Below are positions 1 to 12,097 of a stretch of 64,000 bases of DNA, piece by piece. The position numbers were made by a program, and so were the translations under genes. The notes beneath the pieces are model-generated. The model saw only the letters and a program-made list of their open reading frames with translations. It ran no database searches and was not told the DNA's origin. The DNA is from Cervus elaphus (taxonomy: Eukaryota; Chordata; Mammalia; Artiodactyla; Cervidae), in assembly GCF_910594005.1 (NCBI RefSeq), contig NC_057823.1, forward strand, positions 102,906,015 to 102,970,014, in the 5' to 3' direction. Position 1 is the first letter of the stretch; each line of letters starts with the position of its first letter.

Positions 1-2705
1 TTCTGCCTCATTGCAACTACTCCAGAGCATCCTCAACAATTCCAAAACAGAGATAAATACTCTCCCACCAGAATGCAGCTCATGAGGTTGTCCATTATCT
101 CACCTGTCAGCTATGTGGCTCAGCTCTTTTTAATGTGTATCAATTTAGCCCTCTGGATTCTTCTAATTTTCTTGTTTGACAATAACCTGGTCTCTCTACA
201 ATAATGGAGTGGCCAGGAGCTGACTGACAAATAAGAAGTCTTTCTTCTTGAATGCTCATGTGATGAATAGTGTAAGCTATCTCACATTTTCCACTTAGAT
301 CCTTCTGTCCTTTGCCAAGAGAGACATAATTAAAGTGTAGTTTTCAGAAAGGTCCTATTGTAATTCTCACGCAAATATAAAATGAACACATCTCTAACGT
401 TTCATTCAGTGTATTACATAATGAGAGAACCAGTAAGATATATATATTTTAGAGTTCAAAGAACATTTGAGGAACTGGGTATTTATGGCTAATTTGATAA
501 AGGAATGCTAGTATATAATTGTTGGGTTAGATACAAAACTACTTAATGTACTATCCTTGGGGCTAGCTTTTCCACTCAAAGAAATTATTTGCACCTCTCT
601 GGACCACAAAAAAATAATCTATATATTAAACTCTACTCCTACACAGTTGTAAAATAGTCCAGTCAATACAAAATAAATCAAGAGTTCAAGCTCAGAACCA
701 CACTAAATGAACACTCAGTAATATCTTCTGCCTATTTCAAAGTTTCAGGCCATTTTTCTAACACAATTCTTCCCATTCACAGACACTTCTATTTTTTACT
801 CTTCTATGGAGTTCGATGTTTCCTCTGCACCATGGAGGTGCTATCATGGTTAGCTTGCTATTTCTATCAAAGTTTCTTCTAAAACCTAGAGTTGTAGAAT
901 TTGAAAATCATCAAGATGACTGAGTATGTCATCATTATTTTAATTTCCTGCCACTCCACCATTCCAGAGCCTCTGGCCATTGGAATCATAGAAGAACAAT
1001 ACACTTCTCAGTTTTTCTTTTTTTTTTTTTTTTTTTCAGATTGACATGTTACCATTCTGGTTTATATAAACTGAAATTATTATAGGATGACATTTTCTCC
1101 ATGTGGGTCTCCATGCAGACATAAAAAACACAAGTGCTAGGTATCTACTGATCACAGCAGTTTCATTTGTGAGAAACCATGGCATGATAACATAAAATCA
1201 TGGGATAAAACTCCACCTTCAGAAATTAGCTATATTAAATGGATGATGATGGTGGAGAACAGATCTGTGACTGGGGATGGGAAACCTGCTAAGCCATGCT
1301 CACTGAGACCTTGCTCTCTGGAATCCTTGCTTTGAGAGACTTAAGAATACTTGTCTGACATTTTAACCCCATATGCACCTGGCATCTATCCATCTATCCT
1401 GAGCTCAGTTATTTATTGTCACTTTCTGAATGTAGCCATGAAGCTGCATTTTCTTCCCGATTCTGATTAGCTACAGAAAGTCAGTTGAATTCAAGAGCTC
1501 TTATAAATTTCTGATAGATTATTATAATGTTGGGTGATTTGTTGCAATAGAACTCTCAGGAGATATGGTCCACCCATTTCTAATTCTCAGAGCTAAGTTA
1601 CTTTGCCTCATATTAGGTGGCATAAGTGTATTTTCATTAACAAGCATATGTATTTACCAAATCATTATAAAAACCTTTTAAGCTGTTTCCCATTAGTACC
1701 TTCTTCAAAAGAGATGGCAACTGAAAATAGAGAAGTTAAATACATTGTCCAATGTCACTATTTATGGGAGAATTAAGACTCAAATTTGGATTTGTTCATA
1801 AGGGATAAGTAGAAAAAAGTTGTCTTCCATTAATATCCCGTTGCCTTAGATCTGAAAAGGTTTTAAATATTTTAAAATATTACATAACATCATAAATCAA
1901 GATAGCAACTCCTGCTTAATATAGGTGAGTGAGATCTATGAAAGGAACAAAATCATAACTATAAAATTTCTTTCCTAAACTGTTAAATATGATGATAACA
2001 CATCTGCCAATTTTAGAACTAAAGACAAGCAAAATCCATACAATAAATGTGTAAATATACAAGCTGACCTGGTTTTACTTTCTTGTCTGAAGTGTAACTT
2101 CCAATTTTAGTCTGTTCGATCTTCAGTAATTTGATAACATTTTGTACTATACTTCATGTATCTCTTATTTTTAAATAAATCATGCACAAGCAAAATAAAG
2201 TCACTGATAAATTTAGCTGCTTATCCTTCTCCCTTCTACAAAGAAATCTTTGAATATTTAATTGAAACTTGTTATTTCTTTGTATCAGAAATGTTTCATT
2301 CTCGGTGGTTTGATTGACTTGGTTTTGATCTACATTTTCCAATTCTGAGAGCTTCTTTCAAATTTATGATAAATATTGACGGCATGATAATCATATAATA
2401 TTATATGCTTACAAAGAATATATGTTTGTGGGGTCCAGGTATACCACAGGTGTGGAAGAGTTTAAGAAATATGCTCCACCAACATCTGCTTTGAAGAAAA
2501 TAAGGTACTTGGTTAGATGGTTTTGAAAATTTCTTCTGATTCTAAGATATAATGGTACCCATTTGTGACTAGCTATAGATTGGGTATGATTCACAAGTAA
2601 CGTGTTAACACTTTTGGTTTATAGTAAGGCCATGATGGTCAGTAGTTGAATAACCTAAGATAATAAAAATAGCTTTACTGTCTTTTTTTTTTTCAATTAT
2701 ACAGA
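1..2705. other. Unclassified AT-rich non-coding DNA
   Basis: I find no recognisable gene or interspersed repeat here. The open frames are short (about 60 codons) and lack any recognisable motif. A 19-base T run lies at 1018-1036 and an 11-base T run at 2683-2693. The second T run sits just left of an antisense SINE and L1, so it may be the poly(A) tail of that L1 seen from the opposite strand. Very old, strongly diverged repeats may be hidden in this stretch. Confidence 0.6.
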
Positions 2706-3021
2706 GTGAAAGTGAAAGTTGCTCAGTTGTATGTGATTCTTTGTGACCCCTTGGACTATACAGTCTATGGAATTCTCCAGGCCAGAATACTGGAGTGGGC
2801 AGTCTTTCTCACTTCTCCAGGGGATCTTCCCAACCCAGGGATCAAACCCAGGTCTCCCTCATTGCAGGCAGTTTCTTTACCAGCTGAGCCACCAGGCGAG
2901 CCCAAGAATACTGGAGTGGGTAACCTGTCCCTTCTTCAGGGGATCTTCCCAACCCAGGAATTGAACCGGAGTCTCCTGCATTGCAGGCAGATTCTTTACC
3001 AACTGAGCTACCAGGGAAGCC
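2706..3021 (-). mobile_element. Dimeric Bov-tA/BOV-A2 type SINE
   Basis: On the minus strand two tRNA-Glu-like heads follow one another (gene-like 'ggcttccctggtagctcag' and a second head near 2890), each followed by a BovB-derived body with the diagnostic 'ctccagtattcttgg' and 'gggttgggaagatcccct' segments. The sense 3' end carries the 'actttcactttcac' tail seen at 2706-2720. It lies at the 3' edge of the large antisense L1. The open frames across it are incidental. Confidence 0.9.
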
Positions 3022-3343
3022 GCCTGTAGATATATATATATACTTACATTTTTATATTTCTTTCCATTATGGCTTATTATAGGGTGTTGAATGCAGTTTC
3101 CTGTGATGTGCAGTAGGACTTTGTGGTTTATCCATTCTCTATACGAAAGTTTCCATCTGCTTACCCAGCTCCATCTCTGTGGTTCCCCAACCCCTGTCCC
3201 CTTGGCAACCACCAGTCTGTTCTCTAAGCCTGTGTTTCTGTTTCTTTCACATAGATAGGTTCATTTCTGTTACATCTCATCACATAACTGGTACCATATG
3301 ATATTGGTCTTTTTCTGACTTACTTCACATAGTATGATAATCT

Positions 3344-3427
3344 CTATAGTTTTGTCCATGTTGCTGAAACGGGCATTTGTTCATTCTTTTTTATGGCTGA
3401 GTAGTGTTCCCTGTGTGTATGTATTAT

Positions 3428-3463
<36 letters not shown>

Positions 3464-3724
3464 CTTATTTATCCATTTATCCATTGATAGACATTTCGGT
3501 TGTTTCCATGTCTTGGCTATTGTGAGTAGTGCTGCTATGAACGTTAGAATGCATGTATCTTTTTGAATTCTAGTTTTGTCTGGATGGATGCCCAGGAGTG
3601 GGATTGCTACATCATATGGTAATTCTATTTTTAGTTTTCTGAGGAACCTCCATACCCGTTTTCCATAGTGGCTGTACCAACTCACATTCCCACCAACAGT
3701 GTAGGAGGCTTTCCTGTTCTCCAC
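3344..3724 (-). pseudogene. L1 ORF2 C-terminal remnant with an in-frame (CA)n expansion
   Basis: This 126-codon open stretch carries typical L1 ORF2 C-terminal wording, including 'KLKIELPYDVAIPLLGIHP' and 'FIAALLTIAKTWKQPKC'. These belong to the cysteine-rich C-terminal region of the L1 endonuclease/reverse-transcriptase protein. A CA microsatellite (3430-3461) has grown inside it and is read as alternating Val-Cys. It is a fragment of a dead element and not a functional gene. Confidence 0.85.
3430..3461. repeat. (CA)n microsatellite
   Basis: An uninterrupted run of about fifteen CA units lies within the L1 ORF2 3' region. It probably grew from the ancestral 'tatacaca'-like segment. Long pure dinucleotide runs are often length-variable between individuals. 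Confidence 0.98.
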
Positions 3725-5606
3725 ACTCTTTTGAGCATTTGTTATTTGTAGATATTTCTGATGATGTCCATTCTGACTGGTATGAGGTAGTACCTCATTG
3801 TTTTGATTTGCATTTCTCTCGTAATTAGCAATGCTGAAATTCTTTTCAGGTGCCTATTGACCAGCTGTCAATTTCTTCTTCAGAGAAATGTCTGGTTAGG
3901 TCTTCTGTCCATTTACAGAGAGGTTTGTTTGTTTTTTATTTGTTGAGTTTTATGAACTGTTGGTATATTTTGGATATTAAGCCTTTGTTGGTGACATCAT
4001 TTGCAAATACTTTTTCCCAGTCTTTGCTCCCTTTTCATTTTGTTTATGGTTTCCTTTGCTGACAAAAGCTTGAAGTTTGATTAAATCCCATTTATTTATT
4101 TTTGTCTTCATTTCTATAGACTTGGGAGACTGACCTAAGAAATATTGGTATGATTTATGTCAGAGAATGTTTTGCCTATATTCTTTTCTATGAGTTTCAA
4201 GGTGCCATGTCTTATGTTTAAGTCTTTAAACCATTTCGAGTTTATTTTTGTAATGTTGTGAGGGTGTGTTCTAACTCCTTTGATTTACATCCAGCTGTCC
4301 AATTTTCCCAGCATCACTTGCTGAAGAGACTGTCATTTTCCCATTGTATATTCTTACCTTCATTTTGGAAAATTAATTGACCACAAGTGTGTTGGTTTAT
4401 TTCTGGGCGTTTATTCTGTTCCATTGATTGTGTATCTGTTTTTGTACCAGTATCACACTGTCTTGAATACTATTGCTTTGCAGTATTGTCTGGAGTCTGG
4501 GAGGTTTGTGCTTCCTGTTCCTCCACCCCCACACCCCCACCCCCAAGATTGCTTTGACAACTCTGGGTATTTTATGAGTCCATGTAAATTTTTGGATTTC
4601 TTCTAGTACCATGAAAAATGTCATGGGTAATTTGATAGGGAATCACATTAAACCTGTATATCAGTTTGGGTAGTATTGCAATTTTAGCAATATTATTATT
4701 TTTTCAATCAAAGAGCATGGAATAGCTTTATATATTTTTTTGAATCCTCTTTCCTTTCCTTTATTAATGTTTTATAGTTCTCAGTGTATAAGTCTTTAAC
4801 ATCCTTGGACAGGAAGTAAATACTTAGATTATTTCCTGAGTATTTTTGGGAGGTGCAATTTTAAAAGATGTTTTTTTCTACATTCCATTTCATTGTTAAT
4901 GTAGAGAAGTGCAACTGATTTCTTAGTTCCTGATTTTAGCAGGAAGGTGTTCAGCTTTTCACCATTGAGTATTATACTGTCTGTGGGTTAGTTATAAGTG
5001 GCTTTTAATATGTTGAGGTATGTTCCCTCTATACACACTTTGGTAAGAGTTTGTATCATGAATGGATTTTGGATTTTGCCAAATATTTCTCTGCATTGAT
5101 TGAGAAGGTTGTGTTTTTTTGTTATTGTTGTTTTCTCTTTTGTTAATGTAGTGTATTACGTTTATTTGTGTATATTGAACCATTTTTGTGAACTTGAAAT
5201 GAATCTCACTTGGTAGTGGTGTATGATCATTGTTATGTGTTTTTGGATTTGGTTTGCTAATACTCTGGTGAGAATTTTTGCATATACATTCATAAAAGTT
5301 ATTTGCCTGTAATTTTCCTTTTCGGTGATATCTTTATTTAATTATGGTATCAGGGTGATAGTGGCTTCCTAGAATAATTTTGGGAATGGTCTTTCCTCTT
5401 CAATCTTTTGGAAGAGTATAAGAAGGATCAGTAAAATTTCCTCTGTATTTTTGTGAGAATTTGCTTGTGAAGACATCTGGTCCTAGACTTTGGTTTATAG
5501 GTAGCTTATTATTATTATTACAGATATTGTTTCACTTGTAGTGCTTGGTCTCGTCAAACTATCTATTTCTTCTTGATTCAATTTGCTGAGCTGTATGGTC
5601 CCCAAA

Positions 5607-5816
5607 GGGCTTCCCTGGGGGCTCAGTTGTAAAGAATATGCCTGCTAATGCAGGAGACACAGGTTCAATTCCTGGGTTAGGAAAACGCTATGGAGAAGGA
5701 AATGGCAACCCACTCCAGTATTGTTACCTGTGAAATCCCATGGACAGAGGAGCCTGACAGGTTATAGTTCCTATGGTCACAAAAGAGTCAAACACTATGT
5801 AGCAACTCAGCAACAG
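5607..5816 (+). mobile_element. Bov-tA SINE nested in L1
   Basis: The tRNA-Glu-like head starts 'gggcttccctgggggctcag'. A B-box-like 'ggttcaattcc' and the BovB-derived body ('aaatggcaacccactccagt' onward) follow. The end is degraded around 'agagtcaaacactatg'. It splits the antisense L1, whose sequence resumes at about 5817. Confidence 0.9.
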
Positions 5817-6136
5817 GTGGTTTAGAAAGTCATCCATTTCTTCTAGGTTGTCAAATTTCTTGGCATATAATTTTTCATAGTATTCTCTTATTTTTTAAAA
5901 TTTTTTATTCTATGCTATCAGTTGAGATTTCTCCTCTTACTTTTCTTATTTTGTTTACCTGGGCTCTCTCTTTTTTGAGCCTGGGCAGAGGCTTGTCAAT
6001 TTTATTTATCCTTTCAAGGAATGAGCTCTTGGTCTTATTGATTCTTTTCTATTTTTTTAAACCTCTATTTATTTCCTCCCTGGTATTATTTCTGTCTGCT
6101 GACTTTAGATTTTTTTTTCATTTTTCTTTGTCTAAT

Positions 6137-6234
6137 CTTGCCTGGAAAATCCCATGGATGGAGGAGCCTGACAGGCTTCAGTCCATGGGGTCGCAAAGAG
6201 TCGGACACAACTGAATGACTTCACTTTCACTTTC
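6137..6234 (+). mobile_element. BovA (3' half of a Bov SINE) fragment
   Basis: Only the BovB-derived part is present, from 'cttgcctggaaaatcccatg' to the 'gagtcggacacaactgaatg' end with a CACTTT-rich tail. The tRNA-like head is missing, so this is a 5'-truncated insertion within the L1. Confidence 0.85.
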
Positions 6235-6407
6235 TTGACCCACTGGTTTTTCAGTAGCACATTGTTTGGTCTTCATGAAATCTTTTTTTTTTTTTTTCTC
6301 ATTTCTTTTATTGTGGTTGATTTCTAGTTTCATGACATTATAGTCAGAGAAGATGCTTGAAATAATTTCTGTAGTCTAAAATTTGTTGAAGTTTGTTTTG
6401 TATCCTA

Positions 6408-6730
6408 AAGTGAAAGTGAAAGTGAAGGTTGCTCAGTCATGTCTGACTGTTTACGACCTTATGGACTATACAGTCCATGGGATTCTCCAGGCCAGAATAC
6501 TGGAGTGGGTAGCCTTTCCCTTCTCCAGGGGATCTTCCAAATCCAGGGACTGAACCTAGGTCTCCCGCGCTGCAGGCAGAATTCCTTACCAGCTGAGCCA
6601 CAAGGGAAGCCCAAGAATACTGAATTGGGTAGCCAATCCCTTCTCCAGGGGATCTTCCCGACCCAAGGGTTGAACTGGTGTCTCCTGCATTGCAGTGGAT
6701 TCTTTACCAACTGAGCTATGAAGGAAATCC
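6408..6730 (-). mobile_element. Dimeric Bov-tA/BOV-A2 SINE with target-site duplication
   Basis: It has the same dimeric architecture as the copy at 2706-3021, with a GAAAGT-rich left edge (the sense tail) and two tRNA-like heads on the minus strand. It is flanked by an imperfect 11-bp duplication, tttgtatccta at 6397-6407 and tttgtgtccta at 6731-6741, which shows insertion into an already present L1. Confidence 0.92.
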
Positions 6731-6862
6731 TTTGTGTCCTAGTATGTGGTCAATGCTAGAATGGCCCATGTGCACTTGAAAAGAATGTGCATTCTGTTTT
6801 CTTTGGATGTAATGTCTGAAAATATCAATTAAGTCTAATTGTTGTTTTGTATCATTTAGCAT

Positions 6863-7433
6863 CTATGTTGTCTTATTGATTTTCTGTCTAGAATACCTGT
6901 CCACTGATTTCAGTGGGGTGTTAAACTCTCCTATGATTATTGTATTTCCATCAATTTCTCCTTTTGTGTCTATTAGTATTTGTTTTATGTATATGGGTGC
7001 TCCTGTATTAAATGCATATATGTCAACAAATGTAGAATACTCTTCTTGCATTGATAATTTTATTATTATATAGCGTCCTTTTTTGTCTTTCTCTGTGGCC
7101 TTTGTTTTAAAATCTATTTTGTTGTGTATGAGTTGCAGCTCCCACTTTCTTATCATTTCCGTTTGTATGAAATATCTTTTTCCATCTCCTCACCTTTAAT
7201 TTGTGTGTGTATTTTGCCTTAAAATGGGCTTCTTGTAGGCACCATATCATAGGCTCTTGTTTTTTTAATCCAGTCTGCCACTCTATAATTTTTATTGTAT
7301 CATTTAATTCATTGACATTTAAGGTAATTATTGATAGTATATATTGTCTTTTTAAATTTTGTTTTCCAATTGATTCTATGCTTCTTCTTTGTTCCTTTGC
7401 TTTTCTTTTTGTGGTTTGATGATTTCCTTTCAT
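6863..7433 (-). pseudogene. L1 ORF2 endonuclease-domain remnant (frameshifted)
   Basis: Two overlapping minus-strand frames (7107-7433, then 6863-7156) together cover the apurinic/apyrimidinic-like endonuclease at the N-terminus of L1 ORF2. The first contains 'IITLNVNELND' and 'WCLQEAHFKAK', matching the NVNGLN and CCLQETH family motifs with substitutions. The second contains 'IIIGEFNTPL', where the family usually has GDFNTPL. The change of frame between them and the motif substitutions show the domain is dead. Confidence 0.85.
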
Positions 7434-8132
7434 TTTATCCTTTTTTTTTTCTGAATTTATTGTATGTTTTTGATTTTTGGTTTTTCAAGTATGTTAATCG
7501 CTTGTTATATCTGCTTGCTTTGGCTCCAACCCATTCTAAAAAAAGAATCTGTATTTTCTTACCCTCTTTCCTCATATTTTATGATTTTGAAGTCCTTCAT
7601 TACATCTTCATATTTATCCTTTTTCTGTTACTTTTGTTTATCATCACTTTCACAAAGAGGGTTTTTTTTTTGTTTTGTTTGTTTTTTTTCCTTTTGTTCT
7701 GTATACTGGTTTAGGTTACTTTCCTATATCTTCTTGCTTGTTTTCTGTTTGAGGGAAATAGAAAATCTTTCAATAATATTTCTTTAAGATAGGTTTAGTA
7801 TCACTATATTCTTTTAAGTTTTACTTGTTTGAGTAATTCTTTATCTTTCCTCATTTTAAAAATGATAATCTTTCAGGACAGAGTATCCTAGGTTGCAAAT
7901 GTTTCCCTCTTATGACTTTGAGTATATTTTGTCACTCCTTTCTCACCTGCAGCCTTTCTGTTGAAAAACCAGCTGGTAACCTATGGAGACTTTCTTTGTA
8001 ATTACCTCTTTATTGTTCTTTTGCTGCTTTGAAATCTTTTCTATATCTTTAGCTTTTGCCATTTTTATTATAGTAAGTCCTGGGGCAGGTCTGTTTGGGT
8101 TCGTCTCATTTGGAACCCTCTATGCTTCCCAT

Positions 8133-8343
8133 GGCTTCCCTCTTGGCTCAGTTGGTAAACAATCTGACTGCGATGTGGGAGACCTGGATTTTATCCCTGG
8201 TTTGAGAACATCCCCTTAAGGAGGGCATGGCAACCCACTCTAGAATTCTTTCCTGGAGATTCCCCAAGAGCAGAGGAGCCTGTCAGGCTGCAGTCCATGG
8301 GGTCACAAAGGCTTGGACATGACTGAGCATCTAAGTACAGCAC
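8133..8343 (+). mobile_element. Bov-tA SINE nested in L1
   Basis: The tRNA-like head 'ggcttccctcttggctcagt' is followed by a BovB-derived body ending at 'gacatgactgagcatctaag'. A short 'tgcttcc' match on both sides (8122-8129 and about 8346-8352) is consistent with a small target-site duplication. Confidence 0.88.
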
Positions 8344-8959
8344 AGTGCTTCCTGTATCTGGATATCTGATTCCTTCTTTAGGCTTTTGAAGGTTTCAGCC
8401 AAAATTTCTTCAAATATATTTTCTCTCTCTTTTCCTTTTGGAATCCCTATTGTGCATATAGACTGGCATGCTTTATATTATCCAATAGGTCTCTTACATT
8501 GCTCTCTTGTTTGTTTGTTGGTTTGTTTGTTTTAATTTGTCTTTCTGTCTGCTGTCTTCATTGGGTAATTACCATTAGTCTGTCTTCCAAATCACTTATT
8601 CTTTCTTCTGTGTTACTCATTCTGCTACTCATTGCCTTTAGCTCAGTTTTGTCTTTGCAAATGACTTTTCTAAGTCTTCTTGGCTCCTCCTTATAGTTTC
8701 TAGTTCCTTTTTGCAGTAATCTGCCTCTCCATCAATAGCTTTTCTCCATTTTGTTCGGTATTTTCATTACATCCTTTTGAACTTAGTGTCTGTTTAGACT
8801 GATGAGGTCTGTTTCATTGTTCTTTCAGGGGAATTCTCTTGGTCTTTGAACTGGGAGTGGTTCCTGGGCTTCTTTATTTTCTTGTACTACTCTTACTCTG
8901 AGTTTAGGAGAATCAGTTATCCAATCCCTGTATAACTTGTGAGGTTTTTAAAATATTTT

Positions 8960-9890
8960 TGGAGTGAGGGTTGCTTTCATATAATTTGGATGCGTTCCGT
9001 CTCCTTGCTCAGCATGTGCTGGCCATTATCCCTTTGATGAGGGGCATGCAGGTTGCACACACTGTCACGAAGGCAGGGGCAGTGATTGGTTTCTACCTGT
9101 AGGACACTCGGTGGAGGCGCTGGCCCACTTCTGCCTTTGGAGGCCAGCTCACACCTGCTCACACCACATGCAGCTACTCGTGACGCTCCTGTAGGCGGGG
9201 CCCTGCTGTCTCCAGTGTGCTGAGAATGAACCTCCTGTGGTGGAGCCCCACCTCACGTTCCCCCAGCCATGGTGCCTTGCCTCTCTGGCAGTCCCAGACT
9301 TCTTCCCATGAACCCTTGATTGTGGTCTGCCCCACATCTCAGCTGTCTGCACGCAGCTAATCCCTGTCCTCTCTCTGGGTATGACTCTGAAGCCAGAGCC
9401 ACACCATCCAGCCCCTTCCCATGACAGTGGACAAATGTCTCAGGTGCGGGTTCTCAGGAGGGGGCACCAACCATCTCAACAGGTCTCTCTCCACTTTACC
9501 CCCTGCAAACCTGTGGCTGTGCTCTCCTCCAAGGCCTTGAAGCTCCTCCTCCATCCCAGTTGATCTCCCCACCAGCAGGGGGACTTCCCAGGGTGTGGAA
9601 ACCTTTCCTTTATCCCAGCTTCCTCCTGGGAGTGCAGGTTCTGTCCTGATTCCCTTCTGTTTATTTTTCCTTTTGTCCCACCTAATTACATGGAGATTTT
9701 CTTGCCTTTCGGTAGTCTGAAGTCTTCAGCCAGCATTTATAGATGTTCTGTGAAAATCGTTCCACATATAGATGCATTTTTGATGTAGGTATGTAATACT
9801 CCTCTACGATCTTGATACCCGCATAGATGCAGTGTCTTAATTCCTAACCCCAGGTGCACTATTGTGCCCTCATCATTATTATTACTGTAT
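8960..9890 (-). other. 5'UTR-like region of the first L1
   Basis: This stretch is markedly GC-richer than its surroundings and sits at the 5' end of the antisense L1. It shares the segment around 'attgttccac...atttttgatgt' with the 5' edge of the L1 at 34547-40545 (compare 9757-9787 with 40373-40401). Few CpGs remain compared with that other copy, which fits methylation-driven decay. The open frames inside it (for example near 9149-9572) are incidental. Confidence 0.7.
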
Positions 9891-10165
9891 AACAGTAATA
9901 TATGAAAGCATATTCTTGTTCTTACATACATAGATAATTCAACTTAATATATGTGATATATATATATATATTTAATATATGTGATATTAAAGGTGATTAA
10001 AGGATGTAAAACGTGTCTTAAACTGTTACTTTGTGTTATTGTCAGAGAAGAACTAGGGAGATTAAAAGAGGACAGACAAGAATATACTCATTCAGAATTT
10101 TGAGATAGACATAGAAAACCCTTGTACGGATAGGCATGCCAACATGTGTGCATGTTACCACTTCC
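9891..10165. other. AT-rich spacer with a short (AT)n flanked by repeats
   Basis: No gene or transposon is recognised. An alternating AT run at about 9955-9971 is bracketed by two copies of 'ttaatatatgtgatat', a local duplication. Confidence 0.7.
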
Positions 10166-12097
10166 TTGTTGTTGTCCAGTTGCTCAGCTGTGTCTGACTC
10201 TTTGGGACCCCATGAACTGCAGCACACCAGGTCTCCCTGTCCTTCTCTATCTCCGTGAGTTTTCTCAAACTGATGTCCATTAGTTGATGATCCCATCCAA
10301 CCACCTCTTCCTCTGTCATCCTCTTCTCCTCTTGTCCTCACTCTTTCCCAGCATTGAGGTCTTTTCCAATGAGTCGGCTCTTCACATCTGGTACCCAAAT
10401 TATTGGAGCTTCAGTTTCAGCATCAGTCTTTCCAATGACTATTCAGGGTTGATTTCCTTTAGGATTGACTGGTTTAATTTCCTTGCTGTCCAGGGGATTC
10501 TCAAGAGTCTTCTCCAACACCACAGTTTGAAAGCATCAAATCTTCAACACTCAGCCTTGTTTATGGTCCAAATCTCACATCTGTACATGACTACTGGAAA
10601 AATCAAAGTTTTGACTATACAAACCTTGGTTGGCAATGTAATGTCCCTGATGTTTAATATGCTGTCTAGGTTTGTCATAGCTTTTCTTCAAAGGAGCAAA
10701 CATCTTTTAATTTCATGGCTGCAGTCACAATCTGCAGTGATGTTGGAGCCCAAGAAAATAAAGTCTCTCACTGTTTCCATCGTTTCCCCATATATTTGCC
10801 ATGAAGTGATGGGACTGGATGCCATGATCTTCAATTTTTGAATGTTGAGTTTTAAGCCAGCTTTTTCACTCTCCTCTTTCACCTCCACCAAGAGACTCTT
10901 TAGTTCCTTTTTGGTTTCTGCCATAAGGGTGGTGTCACCTGCATATCTGAGGTTATTGATATTTCTCCTGGCAATCTTGATTCCGCTTGTGCTTCCTCCA
11001 GTCATGCATTTCCCATGATGTGCTCTGCATATAAGTTAAATAAGCAGGGTGACAATACACAGCCTTGACGTACTAGTTTTCCTATTTGGAACCAGTCTGT
11101 TGTTCCATGTCCAGTTCTAACTGTTGCTTCCTGACCTACCTACAGGTTTCTCAAGAGGCAGGTCAGGTGGTCTGGTATTCCCATCTCTTTCAGAATTTTC
11201 CACAGTTTACTGTGATCCACACAGACAAAGGCTTTGGTGCAGTCAATGAAGCAGAAGTAAGTGTTTTTCTGAAGTTCTCTTGCTTTTTCTATGATCTAAT
11301 GGATGTAGGTAATTTGATCTCTGGTTCCTCTGCCCTTTCTAAATCCAGATTGTACATCTGGAAGTTCTTGGTTCATGTACTGTTGAAGCCTAGCTTGAAG
11401 GATTTTGAGCATTATCTTGTTAGCATGTGAATTGAGGGCCATTGTATTTTAGTTTGAATATTCTTTGGCATTGCTCTCCTTTAGGATTGGAATGAAAACT
11501 GACCTTTTCCAGTTCTATGGCCACTGCTGAGTTTTTCAAATTTGCTAGCATTTTGAGTGCATCACTTTAACAGCATCGTCTTTTAGGATTTGAAATAGCT
11601 TATCTGGAATTCCATTACTTCTGTACTCCAGGATGTCTGGCTACAAGTGAGTGATACACCATCGTGGTTATCTGAAACATTAAGACCTTTTTTTATATAG
11701 TTCTTCTGTGTATTCTTGCCACCAGTTCTTAATCTCTTCTGCTTCTGTTAGGTCCATACCATTTCTGTCCTTACATGCCCATTTTTGCATGAAATGTCCC
11801 CTTGGTCTCTCTAATTTCTTGAAGAGATCTCTAGTCTTTCCAGTCTATTGTGTTCCTCTATTTCTTTTCATTGTTCACTGAAGAAGAGTTTCTTTTCCCT
11901 CCTTGCTTTTCTTTGGAATTTTGCATTCACATGGGTATATCTTTTCTTTTCTCCTTTGCCTTTCACTTCTCTTCTTTTCTCAGCTATTTGCAAGGCCTCC
12001 TCAACAACCATTTTGCCTTTTTGCATTTCTTTTTCTTGGGGCTGGTTTTGGTCACTACTTGCTGTATAGTATTACAAACCTCCACCCATAGTTGTAT
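10166..12097 (-). mobile_element. BovB LINE (RTE clade), 5'-truncated, antisense
   Basis: The minus strand reads BovB from the middle of the reverse-transcriptase frame to the 3' end, which abuts a 'ttgttgttgtccagttgctc' edge on the plus strand. The plus-strand segments around 'catggctgcagtcacaatct', 'ataagcagggtgacaataca' and 'ggaatgaaaactgacctttt' are diagnostic. Total length is about 1.9 kb, against about 3.2 kb for a full BovB. The coding frame is interrupted by stops and small indels. Confidence 0.95.
10688..11005 (-). pseudogene. BovB reverse-transcriptase remnant with a mutated YADD motif
   Basis: This 105-codon open stretch covers the active-site region and the segment after it. The catalytic box reads 'NNLRYAGDTTLMAE' where BovB has YADD, so the first catalytic aspartate is a glycine. 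The next segments ('VKEESEKAGLKLNIQK', 'SHEIKRCLLL') are typical BovB. The frame ends early. It is a dead fragment. Confidence 0.9.

Larger units (their letters stand above)
3022..9890 (-). mobile_element. Nearly full-length antisense L1 (old artiodactyl/L1M-like), with nested SINEs
   Basis: Read on the minus strand, the order is 5'UTR-like GC-richer DNA (about 8960-9890), an ORF1-region stretch (about 7450-8950), ORF2 endonuclease (6863-7433), reverse transcriptase remnants, the ORF2 C-terminus (3344-3724) and the 3' end near 3022. Four SINEs interrupt it at 5607-5816, 6137-6234, 6408-6730 and 8133-8343. Once they are removed the element is about 6 kb, the usual L1 length. The reading frames are broken many times. 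The segment that should hold the reverse-transcriptase FADD motif is missing near 4925. It is related to the L1 at 34547-40545 and has the same orientation. The subfamily name cannot be fixed without alignment. Confidence 0.9.

Noticed and set aside
7331..7787. Plus-strand frames rich in Phe/Leu that resemble membrane proteins
   Set aside because: They are the T-rich antisense strand of L1 ORF1/ORF2 sequence. Hydrophobic runs here come from TTT and CTT codons.
10284..10841. 185-codon plus-strand open frame
   Set aside because: It is the antisense shadow of the BovB 3' end, whose minus-strand sequence is clearly BovB.
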